A DNA stretch of 64,000 nt from Druceiella hillmani (GCA_039881145.1 JAYKKI010000074.1:7260001-7324000); one strand, 5' to 3'. Counted from the first letter of the stretch, positions 23,836-35,640 are shown. Notes: generated by a model from the sequence alone, not told the origin. A program made the numbers and translations.

Positions 23836-25234
23836 CTTAAGGTAAAAAAACTTGCCAGCTCGTATCAATCAAATTGTTATTAATTTCTCTTCACTTTTTT
23901 ACAAATTTATTTACCATATTTACCATCATTTAAGATGAACAAGACGAATTTCTTTTCAATAAAATAAACCAGCTGCTGCAAATCCAATGCAATTCCAGTG
24001 TACGGCGCTTTCGTTCTAGACCTTAATTTCATTCACAGTTTTATCGCAGTTCTTTCTACTTATACCACAGTACTAGCTCAATTGAACAATGTTCCATTAA
24101 ATTTCTTGTTAAAAAACTTCTTAAATAACAGCTACGAAACTGTGCTTAAAAATATAATAAAACATTCTCAATAACTTAGCGAACATTTAGACAAATATGT
24201 TGGATAATTCCTCTACAAAACACATTGGCTGAACAAACTTAAAGTAAGTTATTAAAATAAAATTAAAATTACTTTTAAAAATATAACAATTGATTTAATA
24301 TAGTACAAATTTTCGAATCATGTTTATTGAGTATTGGATATTCTACTGACTACCCTGTTAACAGAATATCCTATATCAGAATATATTACCATACATTATA
24401 TATAATAAATTACAAAATGTTGCTAAATAAATTTATATATAGAATTAGTGGAAGAAATACTGTTTCTAGAAGACTGCTTCTCGTCTTTAACATGGCAAGA
24501 AATTTAGGTTTCGGAAATAAAAAAGCCATACGCATATTTTCACGCTAATATTTTTGAGTATTTTCATATCTCGAAAACGATGTCATAAGGTAAGACAAAA
24601 AGAACACCTGTGTTAAAATTTTAAATAGGATTTTCCAAGCAGCACTCTGGAGGGTAATATCTTTAATTTGTTTATAATCCAAGTGTTGGTACTGAAAAAT
24701 TTAATTAATTTTAATGGACTTCTACTGAAAGATGTGAAACATGAAATATTTAAAACTATTCCAATTTTAAAGTAAGTTGATTTAACAATTTCAGAAGTCT
24801 ATAAATACTTCGACAATTACTTATTGCAAATAGACAAACTGACACATAGATGTACCACCCTTTAAATAATGATTATCTTTTGAAGTATGAAAGTTTATAA
24901 GCATTTTTCTTCCAGATTTATACATAAGATGATTCTAGGTTATTAAGTTACAAGGTTGACATAAACAAACAACAAAATTCCATCCTAAGGGTTTTTTTTA
25001 ATTTGAAATTCTAATAGAACATTAAAAGTCTTCAGAACAAAGGAACACATATGAAGAAATATGAATGGATTATAGGAATAAAAGAAATTTGTCATCAAGG
25101 AATCTTGGAAATTTATTATGAAATTGTGACGATATAAACAATAAACAACTACAAATCGTATTTTAAAACCCGCAACATTAGTTAATGAGAAGCCAGCAAT
25201 CAATTGTTTAGTATTCAACTTTCAAAACCTCCCC

Positions 25235-25435
25235 GTTCGCACGTCATATTGAACCCTTTGGCCCAATTTCCTAAAAAGCTTATTTAAGCTCATTGCGTTG
25301 GCCACTGTCTAAGCAATAAGATATAGGAATTCAGGTCACGTGTGCGCAAAGCTCCTTCAAACGGGATGACGTAAAGAAACATGGGCTAGGCCAATCCGTC
25401 CGCCAGGATAAGCTCTTATGAAATGTACCTTATTC
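25235..25435. other. Moderately GC-rich block (candidate cis-regulatory)
   Basis: Stands out from the AT background. Contains GGTCACGTGTGCG with a CACGTG E-box and GGGATGACGTAAAG (near-CRE). No open frame supports coding. Confidence 0.25.
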
Positions 25436-25464
25436 CTTACTTAATATGATAAAGCTACATAGGG

Positions 25465-25465
<1 letters not shown>

Positions 25466-25552
<87 letters not shown>
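25466..25552. repeat. (TA)n microsatellite with TACA interruptions
   Basis: About 43 dinucleotide units broken by two ATACAT steps. It lies just downstream of the Helitron remnant in that element's reading direction. Confidence 0.97.
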
Positions 25553-25644
25553 GGTTCCTACATAGCTGATTAGAACTTATCTATGTGCATACGCTATTAT
25601 GTAATTTTTAACTTCCTACTTTACAAAACTTATTTGAAAACAAT

Positions 25645-26205
25645 ATTAGACGTGATAATGTGATTCATTGTTTCCTTTTTGGCTTTACGTATAATATCTC
25701 TAACACAAACATGAATATCCTTAAATCTACGAACTCGTGAAAAAGCCTCGTACAACTGTGCATGCGAAAAAACTGGTTCTGATAAATACAACCCTGCTCA
25801 GCGTCTGACCTTGCGCTTTATTAATAGTCATAAGGTACCATTATTAAGAAATGCTTTCTTGCCATTTGCAAATACATAATTATATCAGAAGGTACGAGAC
25901 TAATGCAGGATGTGAGCATAGTTTTACCAATGTGAATCAATTTAGCAGTGATGACGTACTCGCCTAAGTGAGTTATTTGCATAGTTAGTTAATCCCCAAT
26001 TAGCGTAAAGATTTCTAATTAACATAATAATAGCATTTTTCTTTAAAATTCGTTTCTTATAACCTAATGGGCATAAGGACTTTAAGTATTCTTGGGGAGA
26101 GAATTTAATGTGGTGTATTTCTCCGTATTAGACAGAATCAGAACTGAGGTAAATCTTTCCCTCTCCAGGTAACAAATTAGAAATTATTTATTCATTAATT
26201 GTTAT
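25645..26205 (-). pseudogene. Helitron Pif1-like helicase, C-terminal remnant
   Basis: Reading the minus strand, pieces of the helicase C-terminus appear in order but in shifting frames. First comes LLPGEGKIYLSSDSV (about 26,185-26,135). Then NAIIMLIRNL followed by GLTN (about 26,040-25,990), then GEYVITAKLIHIG and PSD (about 25,950-25,880). Next is MTINKAQGQTL (about 25,831-25,799, the motif V-like MTINKSQGQT), and last FSHAQLYEAFSRVRRFKDI (about 25,765-25,710, motif VI). Spacing and order match the rolling-circle Helitron Rep/Hel protein tail as I know the family. Stops and at least two frameshifts make it dead. The Rep domain and the N-terminal helicase motifs were not found, so the copy is 5'-truncated or rearranged. 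Confidence 0.88.
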
Positions 26206-26349
26206 ACAACCGTCGTTTTTGGGACATAAAATGGCCGTTGACAAATATTTAAAAAAATTAATTAAAAAAATAATATTGAATTGTTTGTTTATTTTCCTTC
26301 ATTAGCGTTGAAGGTACTTTTTCACAATTATAATTAATACTTCATCATA

Positions 26350-26387
26350 ACCAATGATTGAGCTTCAAAAACAGCTCAATCATTGGT
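26350..26387. repeat. Perfect hairpin, 15-bp arms, 8-nt loop
   Basis: ACCAATGATTGAGCT (26,350-26,364) and AGCTCAATCATTGGT (26,373-26,387). The right arm is also the start of the first unit of the following 45-bp tandem array. Confidence 0.93.
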
Positions 26388-26507
26388 CTTGATGCAGTAT
26401 TAATATATGGCGTATCCAGCTCAATCATTGGTCTTGATGCAGTATTAATATATGGCGTGTCTAGCTCAATCATTGGTCTTGATGCAGTATTAATATACGG
26501 CGTACCC
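26373..26507. repeat. 45-bp tandem repeat, 3 copies
   Basis: AGCTCAATCATTGGTCTTGA plus TGCAGTATTAATATATGGCG starts at 26,373, 26,418 and 26,463. Because 45 is a multiple of 3, a minus-strand frame reads a 15-residue repeat (PYINTASRPMIEL). I take this as an artefact of repeat length. Confidence 0.97.
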
Positions 26508-26820
26508 AAAACTTTTTTAAAAAATATGTAGAAATTAATCCACAAAAGAAATACAAGATTTTCCAATATAGTAATCACTATATTTATATTATAACCCCAT
26601 TATATTCTAATTGTAGCATATTTGCAATAGCGGATTTAATATTACCAGAGAGTCGGACGCCTTTTGTAATGCAACAATTTTTATTATTTTTAAAGCAGTA
26701 TCCTAAACAAGAACGTAAATCAACATATTTTATATTTCATATAATAACGAGACCCTTTAAGGGTAGTAAATAATCTAACTTTAAAAATAAATAAGTTTAG
26801 TAACTGACGTGATAAATCCC

Positions 26821-26872
26821 TTACCAGCCGTATATGGAGTAATATTTACCAGCCGTATATGGAGTAATATTT
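26821..26872. repeat. 25-bp tandem duplication
   Basis: TTACCAGCCGTATATGGAGT followed by AATAT occurs twice in succession. The sequence between 26,508 and 26,820 is AT-rich with nothing else seen. Confidence 0.93.
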
Positions 26873-27021
26873 ATAACCTATGTACAAATTCAGACTCCGA
26901 ATCGAAACAATGAAATATTTCTTTTAAATCAATGTGTTTATCATAAACACACGACAGTTTCACCAGCGCACCGATGAATTAATGAAGATGTATGGGTATC
27001 ATGACAGTCATGGGAATCAGG

Positions 27022-27066
27022 GGCAGTTTAGAGGGGAGGTTAACTTCACCTCCCCTCTAAACTGCC
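27022..27066. repeat. Perfect hairpin, 19-bp GC-containing arms, 7-nt loop
   Basis: GGCAGTTTAGAGGGGAGGT (27,022-27,040) and its exact reverse complement at 27,048-27,066. Strong stem with a purine-rich left arm. Frames of 69 and 96 codons cross it without any recognisable domain. Confidence 0.96.
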
Positions 27067-27309
27067 GAGGGGAGCAAAAAATATACTCGTGTGTTTCACT
27101 CTCAATCGTTTTAATGTGTACAAACGTAAATAAGAGATTATAAGAAACAGAAAAATTATCAAAATTTCCAATTTTTTGTATTTCGTGTGGAGAAGTGATA
27201 AAAGTATACTTTCGCTGTCCGCTATGAACGTCACTTTGGATTTTCCATTAGAAGGAGTACATAGTTCCATAGTATTTATTCTCAAATTACAATCAAACAT
27301 ACAGGGCAT

Positions 27310-27560
27310 TTCGGGGTTCTGTACCTCAAAAGGCAAAACAGAACCCTTATGAGATCACTCATGTACCTATTTGTCTATCTGTCACAGCCATTTTCTAAGA
27401 AATCACTCTATATAGACACTTGAAATTGGGCACAGCGATAAAGCATATTAACTCGCATATATTTCAATAGATAACACTCAAAGATATTCATATGGAAATT
27501 TTAGGGGGAAAGTTAAGTAAGCACCCGTAAAATTTTAAAATTGCATATATATGTGGGGCG
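27310..27560 (+). repeat. Dispersed repeat fragment (CCTTATrAGATCACT family), copy 1
   Basis: GTACCTCAAAAGGCAAAACA, then GAACCCTTATGAGATCACTC and TTTGTCTATCTGTCACAGCC. It shares CCTCAAAA ... ACCCTTAT ... GATCACT and the following TGTCT-rich segment with 30,285-30,590. From memory, GGAACCCTTATxxGATCACTTCGTTGTC is a frequent insect/lepidopteran dispersed repeat that continues into a TTTCTCrxGAACGC segment. Ends are not defined. Confidence 0.5.
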
Positions 27561-27620
27561 TGGTTTGAACAGGTTAATTAGAAGGATCTCAAAAATATTT
27601 TTTCACAATTTTAGATATTA

Positions 27621-28796
27621 TATTAGGTTGGCAACTTATAAACCCATATCTTTGTAAATAAACTTTTCATTTTTTTATATGTAGTTCGTAAAAGCAATTG
27701 TTAATTATATAAGCACTGTCGGCATCTTTCTTTCTTGTAGAAATCTTTGGGCCTTTGATATTCGATTTTGATATTCGTATTCAAATTTTCTATCACGTAA
27801 ATTATTAGACAGAGAGCGAAACAGAATAGAGGGCGAAAGATCTGGAGAGTACAGTGGATGAAGTGGCATAATCCATCCAAGTGAAAATAGTTTTTCACGC
27901 GTTACTTTTGCTACGTGGGGTCGAGCATTGTAATGTAGAATATAAACTTTGCTTTGATTTTAACAAAGTTTAGCAATGACTTTGCTTGATTGTTCACAAT
28001 AAATCTTAGCTGTAATTGTACTGTTAGCTCAAAAGAGTTCCCCATGAATAACTTAATGAATTACTCAATTTACACCCCACCATGCACTCAAAAGTATCTT
28101 TTGTCCAATATTATATTTTGATCTAGATGCACACCTTTCTCCAGCTCCTAGCCACTAGCGTTTACGTTAAGTCTAAGCCACCCACTTTTCATCTCCTGTA
28201 ACCAAATACTCTAGCCCATTATTGGAACTTAGTAGCTCCAAACACACACTCTCCTTTGAAGTTCAAAGGGTGTTAGCTCATGTGGTAGCCAAAGTGAATA
28301 TTTCCACTCTTTTCTCAAAGCGTTAAGTTGTTTTTCGATAGCAGTATACGAGCATACAAATAACTGTACCAAACAACGCGAACTTAATCTGGGATGTGTT
28401 TCAATAAAGCTTTAAATTTTTCTAAATCAATTTTAGGGGGTTGCTTTGGATGAGGTTTATCGGACAGGTCAAAATTCCCTTCTTTAAATCTTTGAAACCA
28501 GTGCTTTGCTGTGTCATAAGAGGGCATACTTTCACCCATCGTTGTGTATATATTGCACTATGCTTCGCTGATTTTTCGCCCTAAACGACATCCATGAGGA
28601 AAGAGTCCTCTAAATTCACTTTGAAATACTTCCATTTTTAATTTATTCTCTACTCGCCGATTATTGAAATGCAAACTAAACAGAAGTTCGAGTACCGCAC
28701 TCTTGATATAATCTACAAGAAATAATCTAGAAGCTTCTACAACATTCCAGAAATTGCTCGAAATAAGTTGGGGGATTGTAAGTCTCCAACCTAATA
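27621..28796 (-). mobile_element. mariner-type DNA transposon, defective copy
   Basis: The element is 27,623-28,794 (1,172 bp) with inverted ends TTAGGTTGGCAACTTATAAA and, in reverse, TTAGGTTGGAGACTTACAAT. It is flanked by TA at 27,621-27,622 and 28,795-28,796, the target duplication expected of Tc1/mariner. Intact mariners are about 1.3 kb, so this one has internal deletions. The transposase remnant is read on the minus strand. Confidence 0.95.
27701..28635 (-). pseudogene. mariner transposase pseudogene
   Basis: The start ATG is at 28,635-28,633 and the reading ends at a TAA at 27,703-27,701. Recognisable pieces in order are an N-terminal helix-turn-helix segment with WFQRFKEGNFDL, the WLPHELT stretch (WVPHxLT in the family), TGDEKW with the first catalytic Asp (near 28,185), HYNARPH (near 27,925), and YSPDLSPS (near 27,846) with the third-Asp block altered to PSILF. 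In the family the second block is HDNARPH, so its catalytic Asp is replaced by Tyr (a GAC to TAC type change). There are multiple in-frame stops and frameshifts. The total of about 935 bp is shorter than the roughly 345-codon full gene. Mariner transposases bind the TIRs and cut and paste at TA; this copy cannot. Confidence 0.93.
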
Positions 28797-28836
28797 TCTT
28801 TAATATAAATAATAAAAAATATGCAAATGTTTAGCA

Positions 28837-28840
<4 letters not shown>

Positions 28841-28893
<53 letters not shown>
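28841..28893. repeat. (TA)n microsatellite
   Basis: About 26 uninterrupted TA units. Confidence 0.97.
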
Positions 28894-28899
<6 letters not shown>

Positions 28900-29151
28900 G
28901 AAGTGAGTGACACTTCATTCAGCATGAAGTTTGCATATGGGGTGTGCTAGCTGTTACGATAGAACCACGATAGAAAAATAGGTTATGTTCTTAGAAACGA
29001 TCAATGAATTATAATATGATATAGTATAATATTTTAATACTTAATTGATACGAACTAGTGAAGCAATAGCTTTAAATGTTGTTTCACAGCAACTCAATAC
29101 TATAGTTTTACTGTTCACCATATTATCCAAGGATAAGAATTAGAAACACAT

Positions 29152-29166
29152 TATATATATATATAT

Positions 29167-29233
<67 letters not shown>
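29152..29233. repeat. (TA)n microsatellite, one TAGA interruption
   Basis: About 41 dinucleotide units, interrupted once at about 29,168. The sequences 28,894-29,151 and 29,234-29,640 show nothing else. Confidence 0.97.
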
Positions 29234-29235
<2 letters not shown>

Positions 29236-29639
29236 TATAACACTATATATTTTTGTTTTAAAATATTAACATAGTTGTTTCATTTGTAATTATATACCCG
29301 TAACAAAGCGCTTTCGCAAGAAGACAACAACATAAAAATAAACACTTTCGAAATTTAATTAAACTCTTCATTTATGACATAACCATTTAGACTTCCATCG
29401 TAGTGAACGTTTCAGTTGTTAATAAATCAACTTCTGAACATTCATTTAATAAATCAAATGCAAATAGCTACAACAACAAACTCATGGATAACATAAAAAC
29501 AAAATGAAAAGAGCCAACAGGAAGCCACATAGCGAATTCTCCTATATGTGCCAACCCACTCTTCATACATGTAGCCCATAAAATACAGCAGTGTATAGCC
29601 AGCCTTCTAGCTTAACATATACGATATAGAAGAAAAAAG

Positions 29640-29905
29640 AGACATAACTCCGCTCCCCCTTACAGTGCCATAAAATGCTTTACCCATATTATGCCCCCGA
29701 AATTAGGCCCCGAGGCCTTTTTCGTAATAATTCCATTCCAATGACGCATCAAACCGTGTATCCATAGCACGAATTATAATATGACAATTGGTACATTACG
29801 TAATTCGAATAACATATTTATTTTATATCTGTTTACCTAAACATCGGACCCTGGAGGGCCCACAGGACACACATCTCTACCCATGTTGCAGAAAGAGTGA
29901 AGGGA
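29640..29905. other. Moderately GC-rich block (candidate cis-regulatory)
   Basis: Contains CCCCGAAATTAGGCCCCGAG, GTGCCATAAAATGC (TTTATGGC-type homeodomain core) and ACCCTGGAGGGCCCACAGG. The following 67-codon frame (29,925-30,128) has no recognisable feature. Confidence 0.25.
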
Positions 29906-30284
29906 ACGGTAGCAGAGAACCGTAATGCATGTTTATTTAGTTGCTTATTACAAGCCTAATACACTTCTTACATTTTTATTAATAAAAAAATATATAGAAA
30001 CAAACAATGTTACAACAAGATCGACGTATACGAGAAGAAGACAAATAGGTACATGTCGAATAAAGACAGACAGTGAAATAATTGGATTGAACCCAGACAA
30101 ATTGCATCCTATTCGTATTAATCCATAAATAGTCCAACTAACCGTTAAGGCAAAAATTTAAAGACGTATTCACGTTAAAAATTGAGCATGTTCTTCCACA
30201 GAGTATGGTGGGTATGACCTATGCAATAGAAACATAAATTAAGCATTAATGCCATCGCTATAGTTACGTTGTTTTGGAGGCTCA

Positions 30285-30590
30285 AATTCCAGGAATTATT
30301 CTTTTATAGGATTCCATCCTCAAAAAAGAATAACCCTTATAGATCACTTCGTTGTCTGTCTGTCGGTCTGTCGAGGCTCTTTTTCTCGCGAACGCTTGGA
30401 GGCATTTAGCTGAACTCAAATGCTGAACTCAAATGTCAAATACTCTAAGTATTTGTCAAATACTCTACGATTCATTGGCGCTGTAAAAAAATCAAGCTTC
30501 TACATCAACGCAAACAAGAAGAACCCTAACGGCCAATTATGACGCATCGCATAGTACCTCCCATTGACATAGAATCATGAAATTTAGCAC
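30285..30590 (+). repeat. Dispersed repeat fragment (CCTTATrAGATCACT family), copy 2
   Basis: CATCCTCAAAAAAGAATAAC then CCTTATAGATCACTTCGTTG, TCTGTCTGTCGGTCTGTC and TTTTTCTCGCGAACGCTTGG. Homologous to 27,310-27,560 but closer to the form I remember. An internal duplication of CTGAACTCAAATG and CAAATACTCTA lies near 30,412-30,470. Ends are not defined. Confidence 0.55.
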
Positions 30591-31814
30591 GAAGCAAGGT
30601 CTCAAAAGACAAGTAAAGGAAAAAATTCGGAAATCGTTAATTTGTAATTATATCAGAGAAATAATAATATTTCTTTAATATACACCTGTGAATGATATAG
30701 TTTGCATTATTTTAAGATTTAATTGACAAAATGTTTGTCACAATATTCATCTTAATTAATGATTGACAGATTAGACGCGAGAAATATTGCATATAATATT
30801 GAAGCTGAATGTTTCGCAAATGGATCTAAAATAATAAAAATGGTAATTGAACCTCAATTTTATCTTAAAAAACATTTCCAATGATATGTATTTACGGACG
30901 AGCGGATAAGTAGACAAACGGACGAGTGGATAGACGAACATGTTGGAATTGTAAAGATTAGTTATTTCAGTATGAAACCTTAAAAAATATTGACAATCTT
31001 TTCATTCAGACATAAACAGTACACAAAAGAAAGACAAGTAGTGATTAAACATAGGCAAAGAATGACAATCAACGTATTTAATAAAAATTAAAATCAACGA
31101 GATTTAATATTTATAATATATTACGGTTTGTACGGCAAACTGTGATATCAGTTCACGATGATAATGATGATTTTTTATAGCCAAAGGAGGATATTTGAAA
31201 TTAATATTCACATACGTCACGTGAACCTAAGCTTGAAACTAAAAACGAATAAAATTATATCGTTTCGAAATTTGAGAGAATAAAAATTGGCTGTATTGAT
31301 GACAGAAGAAATAGGGATGACCCATATTTCTTTATGTACGTATAATAATTTCTAAATATAATTTTGAACTTAGTAGCTTACATTAGCTTAAAAAAAACAC
31401 TAACAATATATATGCGAAAAATGCAATTTCTTAACCTTTTTCTAAATATTTTTTCCTTTTTTTCGATTTTCAAACATAATTATGTCTTTTTATAAATGCG
31501 TATATAGGCATGTTTCGGTCATTCATTTGTTACTTTGAATATCGCATGCTTAAACCTTTCTTAACATACTTAAACATTTCGTCTAGAGTATTTTACACGG
31601 GTAAAAGCAGTAATTATGCAAAAATGTAAATTTGCGATATCAAGAATAAGTAAAAAATAATCAATTTCGTGTCGAAACAAATATGAATTAGAATTGTGTG
31701 GCTGCCTATATATTTTGAAACTGTAAATAGAAACTAATCAAAATAATTTGAAACGAAAGTTCGATTCCCACAGAATTTTTTATGTTTTTTTTTCAAATCT
31801 ACCTTTGTAAAATT

Positions 31815-31855
31815 GGATCATATTGTACAGCATCAAATGCTGTACAATATGATCC
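31815..31855. repeat. Perfect hairpin, 19-bp arms, 3-nt loop
   Basis: GGATCATATTGTACAGCAT, loop CAA, then the exact reverse complement. Flanking bases extend the pairing by a G-T wobble and a T-A pair. Surroundings 30,600-31,814 and 31,856-32,618 are AT-rich with nothing else seen. Confidence 0.96.
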
Positions 31856-32618
31856 GATTTTCCATATTAATATTTTGTAAAAAGGGTAAATGGTAAGCAA
31901 ATAAGGGTGTCATTAAATTACTTCAGAGAACTAGACCTTTTTCATCCTCGTTTTACATGTATAGGGAGATATTTTACTAATTTCAGACATTTAATTACAT
32001 GTTAATCGATATCCCCATCTGCGGCATTTACTTGCAAAATTTTCTGCACATAAATCTAAAATTGTAGAAATTTTGACCTCGTCACAAACAGACGGCCCAC
32101 TAAACATGATAAAATTACAAGGTATCCTTATTTGACCCCTAAAAAATATGACAGAAAATGAGAAAAGTGAAATTAAAAACTTCAAATATATTATTTTTAA
32201 ACGGATTTTAAATACGCGTGTTGTTGATAAAACCTGTTACAGCGATCTACTTTATTTTCTAGTTTAAAATATAAACATAAATTAATATTTCTGAAAAAAA
32301 ATATTATGCCTAAAAATGAAATTTTTATTTTGAAAATTCAAATCACCTCAGTTTAAAAAAATAGATAAAAATATCCATTGAGAAACGTAATTTTCAGTAT
32401 TATTATTGTGAAAATCAATAAATAACTTTAGACTTCAATACGTAAGAAAGTTAGTCCTCCTTCTCCACTCAACCATTTTAATTCGCCACCTTGCATTCAA
32501 ATTTTAATCGTTCAATAAGTATAATCAATTTCGTCATTGAAATACAATTTTAAAGCAGCATTTAGGTAATCATCGAGTTACCCTATTGTTATTGAAATGA
32601 GAATCAACGTAAATTTGA

Positions 32619-32660
32619 CAAAATCGAATTCAACATTGCATAATGCTGAATTCGATTTTG
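32619..32660. repeat. Hairpin, 19-bp arms with one mismatch, 4-nt loop
   Basis: CAAAATCGAATTCAACATT (32,619-32,637) and AATGCTGAATTCGATTTTG (32,642-32,660). Confidence 0.95.
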
Positions 32661-32713
32661 GCAAAGCCACTCTACTTCCGCTAGCAGTTAAATGAACCTG
32701 TTGTCGTTCGGGC

Positions 32714-32755
32714 AAATAATGAATAGTCTGTCAATAACAATGAAGAAATAACGTA
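32714..32755 (+). other. Block shared with 36,610-36,652
   Basis: AATAATGAATAGTCTGTC then AATAACAATGAAGAAATAAC aligns with the block at 36,610. By hand, 34 of 43 columns are identical with one gap. Nature unknown: old repeat or duplicated regulatory block. The 91-codon frame that follows (32,787-33,062) has no recognisable domain. Confidence 0.55.
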
Positions 32756-33479
32756 TTGAAGAATAATATGGTCATGATTACAGGTATTGTTGCGGCGGTT
32801 GGCTCTCCTGTTGATAGAGGTGAGACAGCATCAAAGCGATCATTATAGTTTTCAAGATTTTATCATTAACCAATCAACTTTGCCAATTTGTCTGTATGAA
32901 TGTCCGGATTATAACTTTCCTCATAATAGCGTTTCCTCGGTGTCTATGTATGTGATAAGAGAATCGAATATGGAATATATTGTTTTCGCACACTCAACAA
33001 ACGAGCTCCCCGTATATAAGCGAAGGTATATCACTTGGTTTATCACATTGTACGTGACGTGACGTCATGGGCAAGTTAGTCTCCATGCAACAGGATTTCG
33101 ACAAATTTTTCCAACAACTATTATTTTATATCAAAAACTATCCCGCTAAGCGAGACCCATATTCTGGCCAAACGTCATACCAAATTCTCTTTTGGTTCTA
33201 ATTTACACAATGAAAAAATTTACCGGATACATCCTTAATTGTTTGTAATAATTTGACACAATTGATGTTGCATGTTTTTTTTTGTCAAAATCGTTGGCAC
33301 ACAATTAGCCAGGCGGTAACAACATCCTTCACGTACTTAGCATATTCGTTGTGATTATGCGTGCTCTAAAAGTTTCATTATGTCCGATTATATCCTGTAT
33401 GTATTCCTTGCAGATGATTAGTACTATAAAGCTGAAATCTGACATGGCTAATACATATTTATAACACCTACAAAGCTAT

Positions 33480-33760
33480 GAGGTACATAAAAGACGTTTT
33501 AGGGTACGTCCCGTACATGTAAAGTTGGGGTGAATTTTTTGAAGTTATACTTCTTTAGGCGCGTTATGAAAAAATGATGAGAGTGAAATTTTAAGATTCG
33601 TCACACAAAAGTTACAGTATGAAGTTGCAGCGGTTGCAGTCTCGAAACAAAAGCTACCAACAAAATAGAAATAGAACCTCTATTAGTCGCGCAAGTTGGC
33701 ACCATCGTCGCCTCTGGTCACTGTTTTCATATTCATAGTATTTATTTTCCACATGTTTCT
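33480..33760 (+). repeat. Dispersed-repeat-like segment with GAAGTTATACTTC end
   Basis: GAAGTTATACTTCTTTAGG (33,541-33,559) followed by GCGCGTTATGAAAAAATGAT and GAGAGTGAAATTTTAAGATT, then AACAAAATAGAAATAGAACC and TATTAGTCGCGCAAGTTGG. The wording resembles a dispersed insect repeat, from memory only. A matching inverted segment lies at 35,117-35,135. Confidence 0.4.
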
Positions 33761-33859
33761 AGTGTCTACATTCACACACGTGTTTTAGTTTCATATAAGT
33801 GCGATTTACATATGTGCTGATAAATTATATTCAGTAGTGATTTAAATTCAATATTTTGA

Positions 33860-34537
33860 TTAATATATTTACTATTCGTAAATATTAGTGAAAAAATTGT
33901 GTTTATAGACTTTTTCAAGTGCTCCAATATAATTGAGGTTATCTATCCGTATGTATTATTTATTGATATAAATTAAAATATTATTATTTAACATAATTAA
34001 TACTAAATATTATTAAATTATTAATGTTAAATATTTATTATTGGTTATTCAATATTTTAAAAGTAAATAAATAAATTTAATAATAAATTCAATTTGAATT
34101 CATTGAATTTAAGTTTATTCATTATTTAAATATTGTTATCATTTTCCTACTTTAATATTCACTTTTCATTTTTATCAAAAAGTTTTCATTAAATTTGTTC
34201 ATTTATTTTTATAAATGTTTATTATTTTCATTTATTCAATTTAATAATAAATAATGAAAATTAATATTTTAATTTAATGTTTAATTTTAATTTTTATCAC
34301 AAATTTTTTATTAAATGTTTTATAAAATTTATTTCTTTATTTTGAAAATATTAAATATATTTATATATAGAAAATGAATTAACTTAAATTAAATTTTTGA
34401 AATTATTAAATTTATTCATTTACTTTTAAAATATTAAATAATCAATAATAAACATTTAAAATTAAGAATCTTTTAATAATTTAGTACAAGTTATGTCCTA
34501 TATATTTATTATTCTCTAAATCTTATTTTTAATAATT
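33860..34537. other. Extremely AT-rich low-complexity block
   Basis: Almost entirely A/T, with recurring ATTTATT, AATATTAAAT and AATAATAAAT words. The same character continues at 34,650-35,020. Several phrases recur in diverged form on both sides of the TA array: TTAAAATTAAGAATCT occurs at about 34,456 and 34,895, followed in each case by ATTTAGTACAA and TATATTTA. This indicates an internal duplication of about 440 bp. Confidence 0.65.
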
Positions 34538-34539
34538 GT

Positions 34540-34656
<117 letters not shown>

Positions 34657-35109
34657 TTAATAATTTACAATTTTTTAAATTTATTATGAATTATTAAATA
34701 TTAAATTTAGAAAATTATAATTATTTCTATAATAAATTAACAAATTTAACAAAAATTCTTTGACTAAAATAAAAAGTGAATATTCACTATTGAGAAAATA
34801 ATAAATATTTTCAATACGAATAAATTTAAATTCAATTATCTAATTTATTATTAAATTTATTTTTAGAATATTCAATTACCAATAATAAATATTTAAAATT
34901 AAGAATCTCATAATATTTAGTACAATTTATATCATATATATTTACTATTCTCTAAATTTTATTTTTAATAACTATATATATAGATATATATTTTATTTAA
35001 TTTTTCAAATTTAAACTGAACTTTATTGACTGTGTTGACTATCCTTTTCCAGTCCTTTTATTATTTTATTGTAATTTATTATTTGCATACAATTAAAAAT
35101 TATTTTTTA

Positions 35110-35265
35110 ATGATGCCAAAGAAGTATAACTTCTCACGCGCGTACATAAGTACACGCAACCTTTTTTTTTGCATACCCCATAGTATAGGGTATCGTCAAG
35201 TTGGTCTTCCAAAAATATTGGGGGTGTGTTATATACACTTTCAATATAGGGATCTGTTTAAAAAA
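35110..35265 (-). repeat. Inverted partner of the 33.54-kb segment
   Basis: CCAAAGAAGTATAACTTC (35,117-35,134) is the reverse complement of the 33,541 segment apart from one base. It is followed by CACGCGCGTACATAAGTACA and a T-run then GCATACCCCATAGTATAGGG. It could mark the other end of one element of about 1.6-1.7 kb. An 81-codon frame across it has no recognisable domain. Confidence 0.4.
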
Positions 35266-35640
35266 TTTTAATCTTTAAATTAGCAATATTTGTTAAAGTT
35301 ACCTCACTATCCTTACTTATCCTCCCTATGAGGTAAACCGTTGTTTGGTAATTCTGGAAAATTTTGACAATAGTATTACAGGTAAAGAAATTGAAACAAA
35401 ATCACAGCTGTTTAGCCTCTAATAGTTTACCAGTAATATTCGACCAAGGTATGACACCTTATTGGGTCTGTAAAAAAATCATAAAAACTCAAAACAAGAG
35501 ATCTAAATCAGTTGAAAAATTAACTTTGTATTAAAAATTTATATCTATTGTGTCTGTGAAACATAGACTATTTACATATTTACATAGTGAAAAATAATAT
35601 TATGCAAATATAAACCATGTTTTCATGCCTATACAAGATA

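Noticed and set aside
31759..31767. GTTCGATTC as a tRNA T-arm or SINE B box, followed by T runs
   Set aside because: No acceptor stem, D arm or A box could be found upstream at the right distance, so it is probably chance.
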